From NCBI GenBank assembly GCA_030638325.1, contig DAOWEV010000039.1, positions 1-7,496 on the forward strand: DNA of 7,496 nt, read 5' to 3'. Position 1 is the stretch's first letter. The number at the start of each line of letters is the position of its first letter. Position numbers and translations under genes: made by a program. The stretch is from Bacteroidales bacterium (lineage in GTDB: Bacteria > Bacteroidota > Bacteroidia > Bacteroidales > JAGOPY01). Below, one piece after another: positions 1 through 7,287 of the stretch. Under the pieces are notes generated by a model. That model worked only from the letters and a program-made list of their open reading frames with translations, was not told where the DNA came from and made no database searches.

Positions 1-18
1 AATCCCCAGCACATCAAA

Positions 19-81
19 ATAATATTAAACCAATATTATCGCTAAGAAATTAATATTATAAAAAAACGTTTGTATAATATC
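19..81. promoter_or_regulatory. AT-rich upstream region with repeated octamer, possible operator
   Basis: The octamer ATAATATT or its complement AATATTAT occurs at 19-26, 32-39 and 52-59, with a seven-of-eight copy (ATAATATC) at 74-81. The first two form an 8-bp-arm inverted repeat with a 5-base loop, and 53-60 with 73-80 form a second 8-bp inverted pair. All lie within 90 bases of the peptidase start codon. A weak -7-like box (AACGTTTG, 65-72) sits among them but has no convincing -33 TTTG. A regulatory role is inferred; in DNA this AT-rich, chance copies are possible. Confidence 0.25.
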
Positions 82-108
82 TAAAACACCTACTAATAGT
101 TACGATTA

Positions 109-1362
109 ATGAATAAAAAGAAGATATTATCTGACATTATTGTATTGATCCTGCTTTCTGTATTGATCATCATCACCAGTAAATTATTATATTCTCCGGT
201 TACTATCCTAAGCCGGAAAACCATGGAACGGAATGAGGAATATAAACATACCATGCAGTATGGCATTATTGTGGATTCTCTTAAAGTACACAGCGCTAAG
301 GTCAGGCGCAATCAATTCCTGAGTGATATCCTGTTGGACTATAATGTTGACTATGCGATCATCGACAAATTAGTTAGAATTTCGAAGCCCGTATTTGATG
401 TACGAAAGATCCGGGCCGGAAATAACTATGCGGTCATCACAACAAACGACTCAGTACCAAGAACTCTCTATTTTATCTATGAAGAGAACCCTGCTTCATA
501 CATAGTATTCAATATTTATGACACCATACTTGTATACCGTGGAAAAAAACCGGTTAATATCATAAACCGGACCATATCCGGAGTCATTCATTCATCCCTG
601 TGGGAGACTATGGTTCAGCAGGGAGATGATCCCAACCTGGCAAATGAATTATCCGAGATCTTTGCCTGGACGATAGACTTTTTCGGCATTCGGGATGGGG
701 ATTATTATAAGGTCATGTATGAAGAGCTTATTGTTGACAACAATCCCATTGGCATCGGGAAGATAAAGGCGGCATTGTTCAACCATATTGACCGGGATTA
801 TTACTCTTTTTATTTTATCCAGGATAGTGTAGGTGATTATTTTGATGAGGATGCCGGAAGCATGCGCAGGACATTCCTGAAAGCGCCTTTACGTTTTAAG
901 AGGATCAGCTCCAGGTTTTCTTACAGAAGGTACCATCCGGTTTTAAAGATTTACCGCCCGCATACCGGCATCGATTATGCTGCTGCCTCCGGTACGCCTG
1001 TATATACAGTTGGGGATGGTACAGTGATAGCCAAAGGCTGGGATAATAAAGGAGGGGGAAATTACATAAAGGTCAGGCACAATGGAACATACACCACAAC
1101 CTATATGCACCTTTCAAAATTCGCCAAAGGCATCCGGAAAGGGAAAAAGGTGAAACAGGGTGACTTAATAGGCTATGTAGGGGCCACCGGCCTGGCCACC
1201 GGCCCGCACCTGGATTTCCGTTTTTACCGCAATGGCAAAGCTATTAATCCCCTGAAAGTAGAATCCCCACCTGCTGAACCGGTCGACTCTGCTTGTCTTG
1301 AAAGATTTTATCATCTGAGAGATAGTTTAACTATGTGCCTGGATAAAATTGACATTCAGTAG
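109..1362 (+). CDS. Membrane-anchored M23 family metallopeptidase (MepM/Csd3-like murein endopeptidase)
   Basis: The 417-residue protein should be a periplasmic zinc peptidase that cuts peptidoglycan cross-links. A basic N-terminus (MNKKK) and one hydrophobic helix at about 9-27 form an uncleaved anchor. Residues about 50-145 resemble the OapA/LysM-like domain and about 150-275 the second N-terminal domain of the MepM/Csd3 group, which can cover the active site. The LytM-type domain spans about 284-382: HTGID supplies zinc ligands H285 and D289, YMHLS supplies catalytic H334, and GPHLDF supplies H367. The usual third ligand, the second His of HxH, is D369. I recall the HLDFR form from other Bacteroidota M23 proteins, so it need not be inactive. 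A tail after 383 carries two cysteines, C396 and C410. The ATG at 109 is chosen because the anchor follows directly; there is no Shine-Dalgarno, as is usual in this phylum. The gene stands alone and converges on the susD-like gene. The family call is firm, the substrate bond inferred. Confidence 0.93.
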   Translation: MNKKKILSDIIVLILLSVLIIITSKLLYSPVTILSRKTMERNEEYKHTMQYGIIVDSLKVHSAKVRRNQFLSDILLDYNVDYAIIDKLVRISKPVFDVRKIRAGNNYAVITTNDSVPRTLYFIYEENPASYIVFNIYDTILVYRGKKPVNIINRTISGVIHSSLWETMVQQGDDPNLANELSEIFAWTIDFFGIRDGDYYKVMYEELIVDNNPIGIGKIKAALFNHIDRDYYSFYFIQDSVGDYFDEDAGSMRRTFLKAPLRFKRISSRFSYRRYHPVLKIYRPHTGIDYAAASGTPVYTVGDGTVIAKGWDNKGGGNYIKVRHNGTYTTTYMHLSKFAKGIRKGKKVKQGDLIGYVGATGLATGPHLDFRFYRNGKAINPLKVESPPAEPVDSACLERFYHLRDSLTMCLDKIDIQ

Positions 1363-1376
1363 CAATCCGATTAACC

Positions 1377-1558
1377 AGTTGACGGTTGACGGTTGACGGT
1401 TGACAGTTGACGGTTGGCGGTTGACGGTTGACAGTTGACAGTTGACGGTTGACGGTTGACGGTTGACGGTTGACGGTTGGCGGTTGGCGGTTGACGGTTG
1501 ACGGTTGACGGTTGGCGGTTGGCGGTTGACAGTTGGCAGTTGACGGTTGGCAGTTGAC
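1377..1558. repeat. Tandem heptamer array, 26 units of RGTTGRC
   Basis: Counting from AGTTGAC at 1377, there are exactly 26 seven-base units (182 bp) with no insertion or deletion. Only two positions vary, both A/G: 13 units are GGTTGAC, 6 AGTTGAC, 6 GGTTGGC and 1 AGTTGGC; the core GTTG and the final C never change. The array begins 14 bases after the peptidase stop and ends 77 bases before the shared terminator hairpin, so it probably forms the 3' untranslated part of the peptidase mRNA. Similar short tandem repeats between genes are known in Bacteroidota and, as STRR heptamers, in cyanobacteria; their function is unsettled. The minus strand is stop-free in all three frames because the unit rotates through the same seven codons, which creates false ORFs. 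Confidence 0.98.
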
Positions 1559-1635
1559 CATACCGGAATAACATTGAATATTGACAATTTGCTTCGTAAT
1601 CGTTCAATTTGGGAATTAAACAGGTTAGAATGAGC

Positions 1636-1670
1636 AAAAAAAAACCTGCCAGCGAATGCCGGCAGGTTTT
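1636..1670 (-). terminator. Rho-independent terminator of the susCD operon, probably bidirectional
   Basis: Bases 1641-1653 pair with 1658-1670 around a GAAT loop: a 13-bp stem with one A-C mismatch (1651/1660) and a G+C-rich block CCTGCC/GGCAGG. Read on the minus strand the stem runs into nine T residues (complement of 1636-1644), 25 bases after the susD-like stop codon. On the plus strand it ends in TTTT followed by ATCAT, so it may also stop peptidase transcripts, less strongly. Confidence 0.9.
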
Positions 1671-1694
1671 ATCATATAATTATTAATTCCTGTT

Positions 1695-3098
1695 TTAGTT
1701 ACCATCCCACCATACTCTGTCGGTGATTGTAACACCATCTTGTTCAGGTTGTGCATTGTATGTAACCTCATCCGTAGGATATGGGAAACGGCGCGGAATT
1801 TCATCCGTCTCGCCATTCTGGTTTCTTACAAGGCCAATCACATTTTCAGACCTTCTCCAGTCTACCCATGTTTCGGCCTGGTAGATCAGGGCAACATATT
1901 TCTGGAAGAATATCTCGTCGTAGAGGGCATTTCCGGAAATAGCCGCAAGAGCCAGAGCATAACCATCTATATATACCTGTTCATAAACACCATATTTTTC
2001 CAGTGAAGCGGAAAGTGCTTCCACCAGGGTGGCCTTCACGGTTGCTTCATCAACACCGGTTTTATATTGGCATTCGGCTTTTATGAACAGCATTTCCTGG
2101 TATGTTACCAAATAAGTGGGAGCATCGGGGGCTGCTATAGCCACTCCGGGTGCTGAAGCAGTATCGGAAGGCGCTTCCATGACGGCGCCTACATACTCTC
2201 CGCAGGCAGCCAATTCTGCAAAGACAGGAAGTCTGGGGTCAAACCTTGCTTTCAGGGTGTCGATGAAGTATGAGCCCATTCTGACATCACCTCTGTCACG
2301 CATAAACTGGTAAAACGGGTTTGAATTTGTGGCTGCTGTTCCATAGTTGAACTGCATGTCTTCGTCATTCGATGAAATGCCCGCATTGAGAAACGTCAGC
2401 GCTTCTGCCCAGGCAGAACCGTCCTGCTTTGACAAGTGCAATGTATACCTGGCCAGCAATGAATTTGCAGCTCTGATCCAGGCGTCCACATCACCACCAA
2501 AGAAATAATCACCATCCAATGGAAGTCCGCTTTCATCAGTCTTCTGAAGATCAGCTATACCATTATGCAATAAAGTTTTGACAGTTACATAGAGATCCGC
2601 CTGGGAATCATACTTAGGTGTTATGTTCGCCTCACCCTGGAAAGCTTCCGTGTATGGAATAGCATTCCATACATCTGTTGAGAGGCCCAGCGCCAGCGCC
2701 ATCAGGATATTTCCAGCGCCGCGATAATGGTAAGCCACCGGGTCAGCTGCTTCCGCATAGTTTTGCAACTTTACGATATCCATCATGGAACCTGCATAGG
2801 TTGCATTAAAAAGGTTGTTGACATCGCCAGCACGCAACTGGTAGTTGCCTTCCGACATTGATTGACGGGAGACCCCACAAAGATGTTGTAACCATATAGA
2901 TTGTGTTCTTGTCATATCGTTTCCTCCAACAATGGTAAAAGCCATTCTGGCCTGGATTACAGGCATCAGGGTAACCATCGTTACCTCGTCGGGCTCGTCA
3001 GGATTTATGTTCAGATCCGGATCAATCCATTTCGAACAGGAACCCAGCACCAAAACCATCAGGAAGAGGAGTCCAATATTTTTGATGAATTTTTTCAT
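1695..3098 (-). CDS. SusD-like outer-membrane nutrient-binding lipoprotein (SusD-like_2/RagB type)
   Basis: The 467-residue protein is the surface lipoprotein that captures substrate and caps the SusC barrel. It starts MKKFIKNIGL, has a hydrophobic stretch and the lipobox LGSC, with lipidated C21; mature acidic NPDEP follows at 32-36. The segment TDVWNAIPYTEAF (141-153), DPRLPVF (287-293), YQEMLFIKAE (333-342), the helix ending QAETWVDWRR (407-416) and RFPYPTDE (437-444) are the pattern I associate with the SusD-like_2 (PF12771) branch rather than classical starch SusD. Length is normal for the family. The ATG at 3098 is preferred because it gives a 20-residue signal peptide; in-frame ATGs at 3107 and 3128 would lengthen it by 3 or 10 residues. 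It lies 42 bases downstream of the susC-like stop in the same operon and is followed by a strong terminator. The ligand cannot be read from the sequence. Confidence 0.95.
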   Translation of the reverse strand: MKKFIKNIGLLFLMVLVLGSCSKWIDPDLNINPDEPDEVTMVTLMPVIQARMAFTIVGGNDMTRTQSIWLQHLCGVSRQSMSEGNYQLRAGDVNNLFNATYAGSMMDIVKLQNYAEAADPVAYHYRGAGNILMALALGLSTDVWNAIPYTEAFQGEANITPKYDSQADLYVTVKTLLHNGIADLQKTDESGLPLDGDYFFGGDVDAWIRAANSLLARYTLHLSKQDGSAWAEALTFLNAGISSNDEDMQFNYGTAATNSNPFYQFMRDRGDVRMGSYFIDTLKARFDPRLPVFAELAACGEYVGAVMEAPSDTASAPGVAIAAPDAPTYLVTYQEMLFIKAECQYKTGVDEATVKATLVEALSASLEKYGVYEQVYIDGYALALAAISGNALYDEIFFQKYVALIYQAETWVDWRRSENVIGLVRNQNGETDEIPRRFPYPTDEVTYNAQPEQDGVTITDRVWWDGN

Positions 3099-3140
3099 AA
3101 TATTCATTTTTTGTATTAACAATTTCATTTCTTTAAAGTA

Positions 3141-6100
3141 TTAGAAGCCTGCTTTTAAACCAATAAGATAGGTTTTTGTGCCTGGCATATTGAAGTAATC
3201 CATACCTTGGGCATTAACGGATCCCAGCAGGTTGGTTTCGGGGTCGATACCTGTGTAGTCGGTGCTCAACCAGAGATTTCTGCCTGTAAAGTAAACCTGC
3301 AGTGATTTGAAGAAACCATTTTCACCAATAACTTCGGCTCCGAAGTCATAGGCAATGGTAAGTTCACGAAGCCTGATCCAGCCTGTCTCTTCAATGTAAT
3401 CGATTGTTGGCCCGGTAAATCCGCTGCCTTCACCCATCAGGTACCAGTCGATATCTTTCACAACTTCTATGTCATTCTTTTCCCCGTTAGATGCTTTAAC
3501 ACCCTCGAATACAACGAGGTCACCCGGTTCTCTGGATTCCGTGTCGGCGTGGGTTCCGAAATAGTACAGAGCGCCCCTGGTACCATTCCACATCAGGCCG
3601 CCTTTTTTATAGTCGAACAGGGCTGAGACCGTTACCCCAAAGAATCTGAAGATATTGTTAAAACCCATGGTCCATTCCGGATCTACTTTACCGATCGATA
3701 TCATATTGCTGTAATCTCCATAGGGGAACCCATCTTCATTGATCAGGACATTGCCACTTTCATCCCTTGTCCAGTCGTATCCGTAAATACTTCTGTAAGG
3801 TTCTCCGGCAACGGCCCTGATCTGAGGATCAGTAAATCCGCCGAGGAAGATATTCTCCACATTTTCATATAGTTCCACAACCTCATTGTCAATCTTGGTA
3901 AAATTGACCATGATATCCCATGTGAATTTTTCTGTTTTCACGGGGGAACCGTAAAGTACGAGTTCGATCCCTTTATTGGTCATTTCGGCAGCATTCAGGA
4001 AGAGTGATCCGAATCCGCTGGAATTTGCGACACTTACCGGAAGCAGAAGGTCTGTTGTCCTCGAACTGAAGTAACCGAGGTCAACTCCAAGCCTGTCGGC
4101 CCAGAATTTCATTTCCACTCCGATTTCCCAGGTAGCTGTTCTTTCCGGCTTCAGGTCGGCGTTTCCTTTATCGTCTGAATAAGTAAAGCCGGCTTGACCC
4201 AGCAACGGGAACTCCAGGCCGAAAGGAGAAACCCAGCCGTCACTCGGGAAAGCTTTGACGTAGGTAGTCGTAGTATTGTATGAAGGAGCATCGACAGCAG
4301 TAACAGCATAGGATGCCCTGAGCTTACCAAACCTTACTACATTATTACCCTGAAGCGCCGGCAGCTCGGTGAATATCCAGCTTGCCCCGGCAGAAGGATA
4401 GAAGAAAGAGTTGTTCTGTTCGGGAAGTGTTGTCGACCAATCATTACGTCCGGTAATATTGATATAAAACTGCCTTTTCCAGTCGAATCCAAGGTCGAAG
4501 AATAACCCGGCTCTTCTCAATTTCAGCCTGGTCTGGTTTGCAACAATGGTTGATGTGTTACTGAGTGAGTAAAAATTTGGCAGTTCAAGGCCGGAAGCTG
4601 TTGCAGTAAGCCTTGAGGTGAGCCTTTCATACAAGTTATGGCCTAACAAAAGGACAAATCCGAATTCATCATCACTAAATCTTTTATTAAAGGTAAGCAA
4701 CAGGTCGGAGTTGAAATCCCTCGCTGTGAACGCATCGGCAAAAACTTGTCCGTCGGGCGCAGTCCTGGAATTAATGGCAAAGTAATCCTGGGCCAAACGG
4801 CTGTACATATCAGTCCCAACACGCCAGGTGACGGTCAGCCAGTCGGCAGGAATATAGGTAAGAGCAACATTTCCAATGATCCTTTTTACCTTATCGGTGT
4901 ATTTGTTTTCATTGGCAGTCCAGTATGGGTTGTCATAACCGCCGCCAGCACGGTAGTTACGCTGGGTGCCGTCATTAAAACTCCAGCTGTTTGGTGCGCC
5001 GGGTGCCTGGCCGTTATTATTAAATGAAGGAGGCGTTCTCAACAAGCCTAACATGACACCGGAGGTATTGGATCCCTGCTGGATCCTGTCCCCACCGGAT
5101 TCAATATAGTTGGCCATTCCTGATATGGAGATCCTTTTTGATAATCTGGTCTCTCCATTGATCATGAGAGTAAGCCTGTCCCAGCTATTGTTTGGGACGA
5201 CACCCTGCTGGTTCAGGTATGATGCAGAGGCATAGAACCTCGCCACATCGCTTCCGCCCGAGAAGCCGACACTGGTGTTGGAAGTAACACCGGTCCTGAA
5301 AAAGTCATAGTGGTCATAAGCCTTTACGTTTTCACCGGTAGCAGTTGGGTCATTTTTGCTTACAAGCGCCCCATCCACGTCGAAGCCCGGGTTTTCCCAT
5401 ACACCCGGATCCCTGGAATAGCTCATAGTGTCCATTCTGGGGCCCCAGGAAGAAAAGTAACCAGAATACCAATCACCATAGATGCCCTGTGCATACTTTT
5501 GGTTCAGGTCCATCGTCTGTGAGATCTTGTCAAAAGCTACTGACTGCGAGAAGGTGACATTGACCTTTTTACCTACCGTGGCTTTCCCCTTTTTTGTAGT
5601 AATAACGATGGCGCCGTTTGCCGCCCTTAAACCATAGAGTGCGGTGGCCTGTCCACCTTTCAGTACGGCCATTGTCTCGATGTCTTCAGGGTTCAGGTCG
5701 ATGGCGCGGTTTGAACGTGCGACACCGGCAACATCATCCTCGAAACCAGCATTGTCCAATGATGTTGAGTTGTCGATAGGTACACCATCAATAACGAACA
5801 GGGGTTGGTTGTTCCCAATGATGGTGTGGGACCCACGTATGTTAATGTAGGTACCGGCACCGGCTGCCCCTGAATTGCTGATGACCTGCACACCGGCGAC
5901 ACGGCCGTTCAGTGAGTTGACCAACTGTGCGTTAGCGCTGTGTGAGATCTGATCGCCACTGACATCCTGAACGGAATAGCCAAGCGCTTTCTTTTCCCTG
6001 GATATACCAATGGCGGTAACCACGACCTCATCCAGACCCACAACATCTTCAGCCAATGCAATATCAATAACCGCACGGCCGTCAATGGTGATTTCCTGAG

Positions 6101-6335
6101 GGATCATTCCGATGAAGGAAAAACTAAGTAAATTGTAGCCTTCCGGAACGTCCAGGTCGTATATACCATCGTTATTAGTAACGGTACCGATGGTAGTACC
6201 CTTGACAACAACGGATACCCCGGGAAGCTTCGTCCCGTCTGCTGCATCCGTCACTGTGCCCGTCACTTGCTGAGCAAGTGTTGCTTGCATTCCCAAAAAC
6301 AAGAAGAATGCAAATAGGATTGTAAATTTTCTCAT
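3141..6335 (-). CDS. SusC/RagA family TonB-dependent outer-membrane transporter
   Basis: The 1064-residue protein is the barrel of a SusCD importer, moving a ligand across the outer membrane with energy from TonB-ExbBD. Residues 1-21 are a signal peptide ending LAQ. A carboxypeptidase-regulatory-like beta domain covers about 23-97. The family signature and TonB box LDEVVVTAIG is at 101-110. The plug (about 113-250) holds PLFVIDGVPID (178-188), LNPEDIETMAVLKG (214-227) and ALYGLRAANGAIVITTKKG (232-250); Leu stands where Ser is more usual in ALYGSRAANG. The rest is the barrel, ending in a C-terminal Phe (GLKAGF) as expected for BAM-assembled proteins. There is no STN domain, so signalling through an anti-sigma factor is not expected. 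It is first in the operon, with a likely promoter about 50 bases upstream and no Shine-Dalgarno. The gene looks complete and intact. Family and role are certain; the substrate is unknown. Confidence 0.97.
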   Translation of the reverse strand: MRKFTILFAFFLFLGMQATLAQQVTGTVTDAADGTKLPGVSVVVKGTTIGTVTNNDGIYDLDVPEGYNLLSFSFIGMIPQEITIDGRAVIDIALAEDVVGLDEVVVTAIGISREKKALGYSVQDVSGDQISHSANAQLVNSLNGRVAGVQVISNSGAAGAGTYINIRGSHTIIGNNQPLFVIDGVPIDNSTSLDNAGFEDDVAGVARSNRAIDLNPEDIETMAVLKGGQATALYGLRAANGAIVITTKKGKATVGKKVNVTFSQSVAFDKISQTMDLNQKYAQGIYGDWYSGYFSSWGPRMDTMSYSRDPGVWENPGFDVDGALVSKNDPTATGENVKAYDHYDFFRTGVTSNTSVGFSGGSDVARFYASASYLNQQGVVPNNSWDRLTLMINGETRLSKRISISGMANYIESGGDRIQQGSNTSGVMLGLLRTPPSFNNNGQAPGAPNSWSFNDGTQRNYRAGGGYDNPYWTANENKYTDKVKRIIGNVALTYIPADWLTVTWRVGTDMYSRLAQDYFAINSRTAPDGQVFADAFTARDFNSDLLLTFNKRFSDDEFGFVLLLGHNLYERLTSRLTATASGLELPNFYSLSNTSTIVANQTRLKLRRAGLFFDLGFDWKRQFYINITGRNDWSTTLPEQNNSFFYPSAGASWIFTELPALQGNNVVRFGKLRASYAVTAVDAPSYNTTTTYVKAFPSDGWVSPFGLEFPLLGQAGFTYSDDKGNADLKPERTATWEIGVEMKFWADRLGVDLGYFSSRTTDLLLPVSVANSSGFGSLFLNAAEMTNKGIELVLYGSPVKTEKFTWDIMVNFTKIDNEVVELYENVENIFLGGFTDPQIRAVAGEPYRSIYGYDWTRDESGNVLINEDGFPYGDYSNMISIGKVDPEWTMGFNNIFRFFGVTVSALFDYKKGGLMWNGTRGALYYFGTHADTESREPGDLVVFEGVKASNGEKNDIEVVKDIDWYLMGEGSGFTGPTIDYIEETGWIRLRELTIAYDFGAEVIGENGFFKSLQVYFTGRNLWLSTDYTGIDPETNLLGSVNAQGMDYFNMPGTKTYLIGLKAGF

Positions 6336-6381
6336 AGATCAAAATTTTGGTTAAAAATTAAAATTTGATACTTCTTTAGTG

Positions 6382-6414
6382 CAAGTATAAATATAAAAAG
6401 TCATTTATAGCAAA
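6382..6414 (-). promoter_or_regulatory. Candidate Bacteroidota-type promoter for the susCD operon
   Basis: On the minus strand TTTG (complement of 6411-6414) is followed after 21 bases by TATACTTG (complement of 6382-6389). This fits the Bacteroidota primary sigma pattern TTTG, about 19 bases, TAnnTTTG, with one mismatch and a spacer two bases long. Transcription would start near 6376, giving a leader of about 40 bases before the susC-like ATG at 6335. No other promoter of this quality is seen there. Confidence 0.5.
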
Positions 6415-6545
6415 ATAAAATGATAAATAATTAACAATAATTATTAATAATTTTTTCAGACATAATTAACTGAATTGAAAATGAGATAATTAGCTAATTT
6501 TAAAATGAAAAGACACTCAAAATATTTTTTAATTAAAAAAACAAA
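6415..6545. other. AT-rich intergenic DNA upstream of the susCD promoter
   Basis: No gene is seen here. The stretch is almost entirely A and T and includes the perfect 14-bp palindrome AATTATTAATAATT at 6439-6452, 25 bases upstream of the -33 box. Its position would suit a regulator-binding site, but low-complexity DNA of this kind throws up palindromes by chance. Confidence 0.3.
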
Positions 6546-6847
6546 ATTACTTTAAATTTTGGTTCTATGTTGTTATTGGTGGGTAAATCAAATGCCACAG
6601 ATTCACAGATTAAGTATCTTAAATGTTTATATATTGGCCACTTAATGTAAACATTAAGCATAATAGCCATTGTAATTCTTTGGTTATTAGTGGGTTTGGG
6701 GCAATATATATAACAGGGTTTAGGATTAGTTCTAATCTCATAAGATAAACAATTGATTACGAAAAACATAAAAATTTATAATCTGTGAATCTGTGGCTTA
6801 TTTGAATCCCCACTATAATCCATATAGTACCCAAATTTCATTGTAAT
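6546..6847. repeat. Inverted-repeat element 1 (CACAGATT family)
   Basis: A perfect 19-bp inverted repeat joins 6594-6612 (GCCACAGATTCACAGATTA) with 6779-6797, 166 bases apart. Each core arm contains two tandem copies of CACAGATT. Similarity continues outward with small gaps: TTAT, GTGGG and CAAAT blocks at 6573-6593 mirror those at 6798-6818, and weaker matches reach about 6546 and 6847, giving arms of roughly 67 bp. The interior holds two smaller perfect hairpins, CTTAATGT/ACATTAAG (6641-6658) and GATTAG/CTAATC (6724-6737). No convincing coding potential is seen. I recognise the CCACAGATTnCACAGATTA motif as a dispersed non-coding repeat in Bacteroidota genomes, from memory and not from a search. 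The core is certain, the outer limits approximate. Confidence 0.85.
6641..6658. repeat. Perfect hairpin inside element 1
   Basis: CTTAATGT at 6641-6648 and ACATTAAG at 6651-6658 are exact reverse complements separated by AA. It lies in the loop region between the arms of element 1, as does a second perfect hairpin with 6-bp arms and a TT loop at 6724-6737. Confidence 0.6.
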
Positions 6848-6867
6848 GCTAATCGCAAAAGGATTTT

Positions 6868-7275
6868 TTATCGTGATTTTGGAATTAAAAAGATGAAAAG
6901 GAGTACAAACAGGCTTTCGATAATAATCGCCAGCCAATCTAATTCAACAAATAGAATAAAAGTTGAAATTAGAAATATTGAAGCTAATATATATAGGTAT
7001 AGACCCGATTTCTTTGTGAAATACATCAAAATGATCCCTGATATGATCGCAGCCAATAAAACAATTCCGGTCAGCAGTGGTAATATGACCAGTTTTGTAG
7101 AAATATCAGGTTGGTATTGCGATAACATTTCTGTCAACCATCCTGAATTGAACAGGCCGGCCAGGAGCAGCAACAGGATGAACCCATGGAAAGTGATAGC
7201 GAAAAGGCACAGTAGCCTGAATGCAGCAGGCCTGTACGCTGTATGATTCCCGGTGGCTGTCTCCTTCTCTTTCAT
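6868..7275 (-). CDS. Small four-helix integral membrane protein of unknown function
   Basis: I do not recognise this 135-residue protein. It begins MKEKETATGN, a short charged and polar N-terminus, followed by four hydrophobic segments at about 19-42, 62-86, 91-110 and 113-131, ending IPKSR. Acidic E111 and D113 sit in the turn between helices 3 and 4 (FVELDWLA). No catalytic motif, heme or metal motif, or signal peptidase site is visible. The ATG at 7275 is chosen; an in-frame TTG at 7299 would add eight residues but lies inside the arm of repeat element 2. There is no clear ribosome site or promoter. The gene is isolated: element 1 ends about 20 bases past its stop codon and element 2 begins 12 bases before its start. 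The patterned run of membrane helices in a clean 408-base frame supports a real gene, but an overlapping plus-strand frame of 117 codons exists at 6893-7246 and cannot be fully excluded. Confidence 0.72.
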   Translation of the reverse strand: MKEKETATGNHTAYRPAAFRLLCLFAITFHGFILLLLLAGLFNSGWLTEMLSQYQPDISTKLVILPLLTGIVLLAAIISGIILMYFTKKSGLYLYILASIFLISTFILFVELDWLAIIIESLFVLLFIFLIPKSR

Positions 7276-7287
7276 AACTGTATTATT

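Noticed and set aside
1377..1558. CRISPR array
   Set aside because: The units are seven bases long and directly adjacent, with no spacers and no cas gene nearby.
1327..1637. Three long minus-strand open frames rich in the heptapeptide VNRQPST
   Set aside because: They come from the heptamer array. A seven-base unit read in any frame gives the same seven codons in rotation, and none is a stop on this strand, so openness carries no evidence of coding. The frames also run into the peptidase gene.
2116..5902. Plus-strand and alternative minus-strand frames inside the susC and susD genes
   Set aside because: They lie wholly within two long, well-supported genes of a known family and show no independent motifs.
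6533..6769. Minus-strand 78-codon open frame in the AT-rich spacer
   Set aside because: It covers the left arm and interior of inverted-repeat element 1, has no family resemblance, and its composition is that expected of AT-rich non-coding DNA.
6839..6870. Terminator downstream of the small membrane gene
   Set aside because: Only a four-base stem (AATC/GATT) followed by T residues can be drawn, and it points along the plus strand, away from the gene's transcription.
6893..7246. Plus-strand 117-codon frame opposite the small membrane protein gene
   Set aside because: The minus-strand frame gives four well-spaced hydrophobic helices and a clean start and stop. The plus-strand frame gives a basic, unpatterned protein, as expected for the antisense of a membrane gene.
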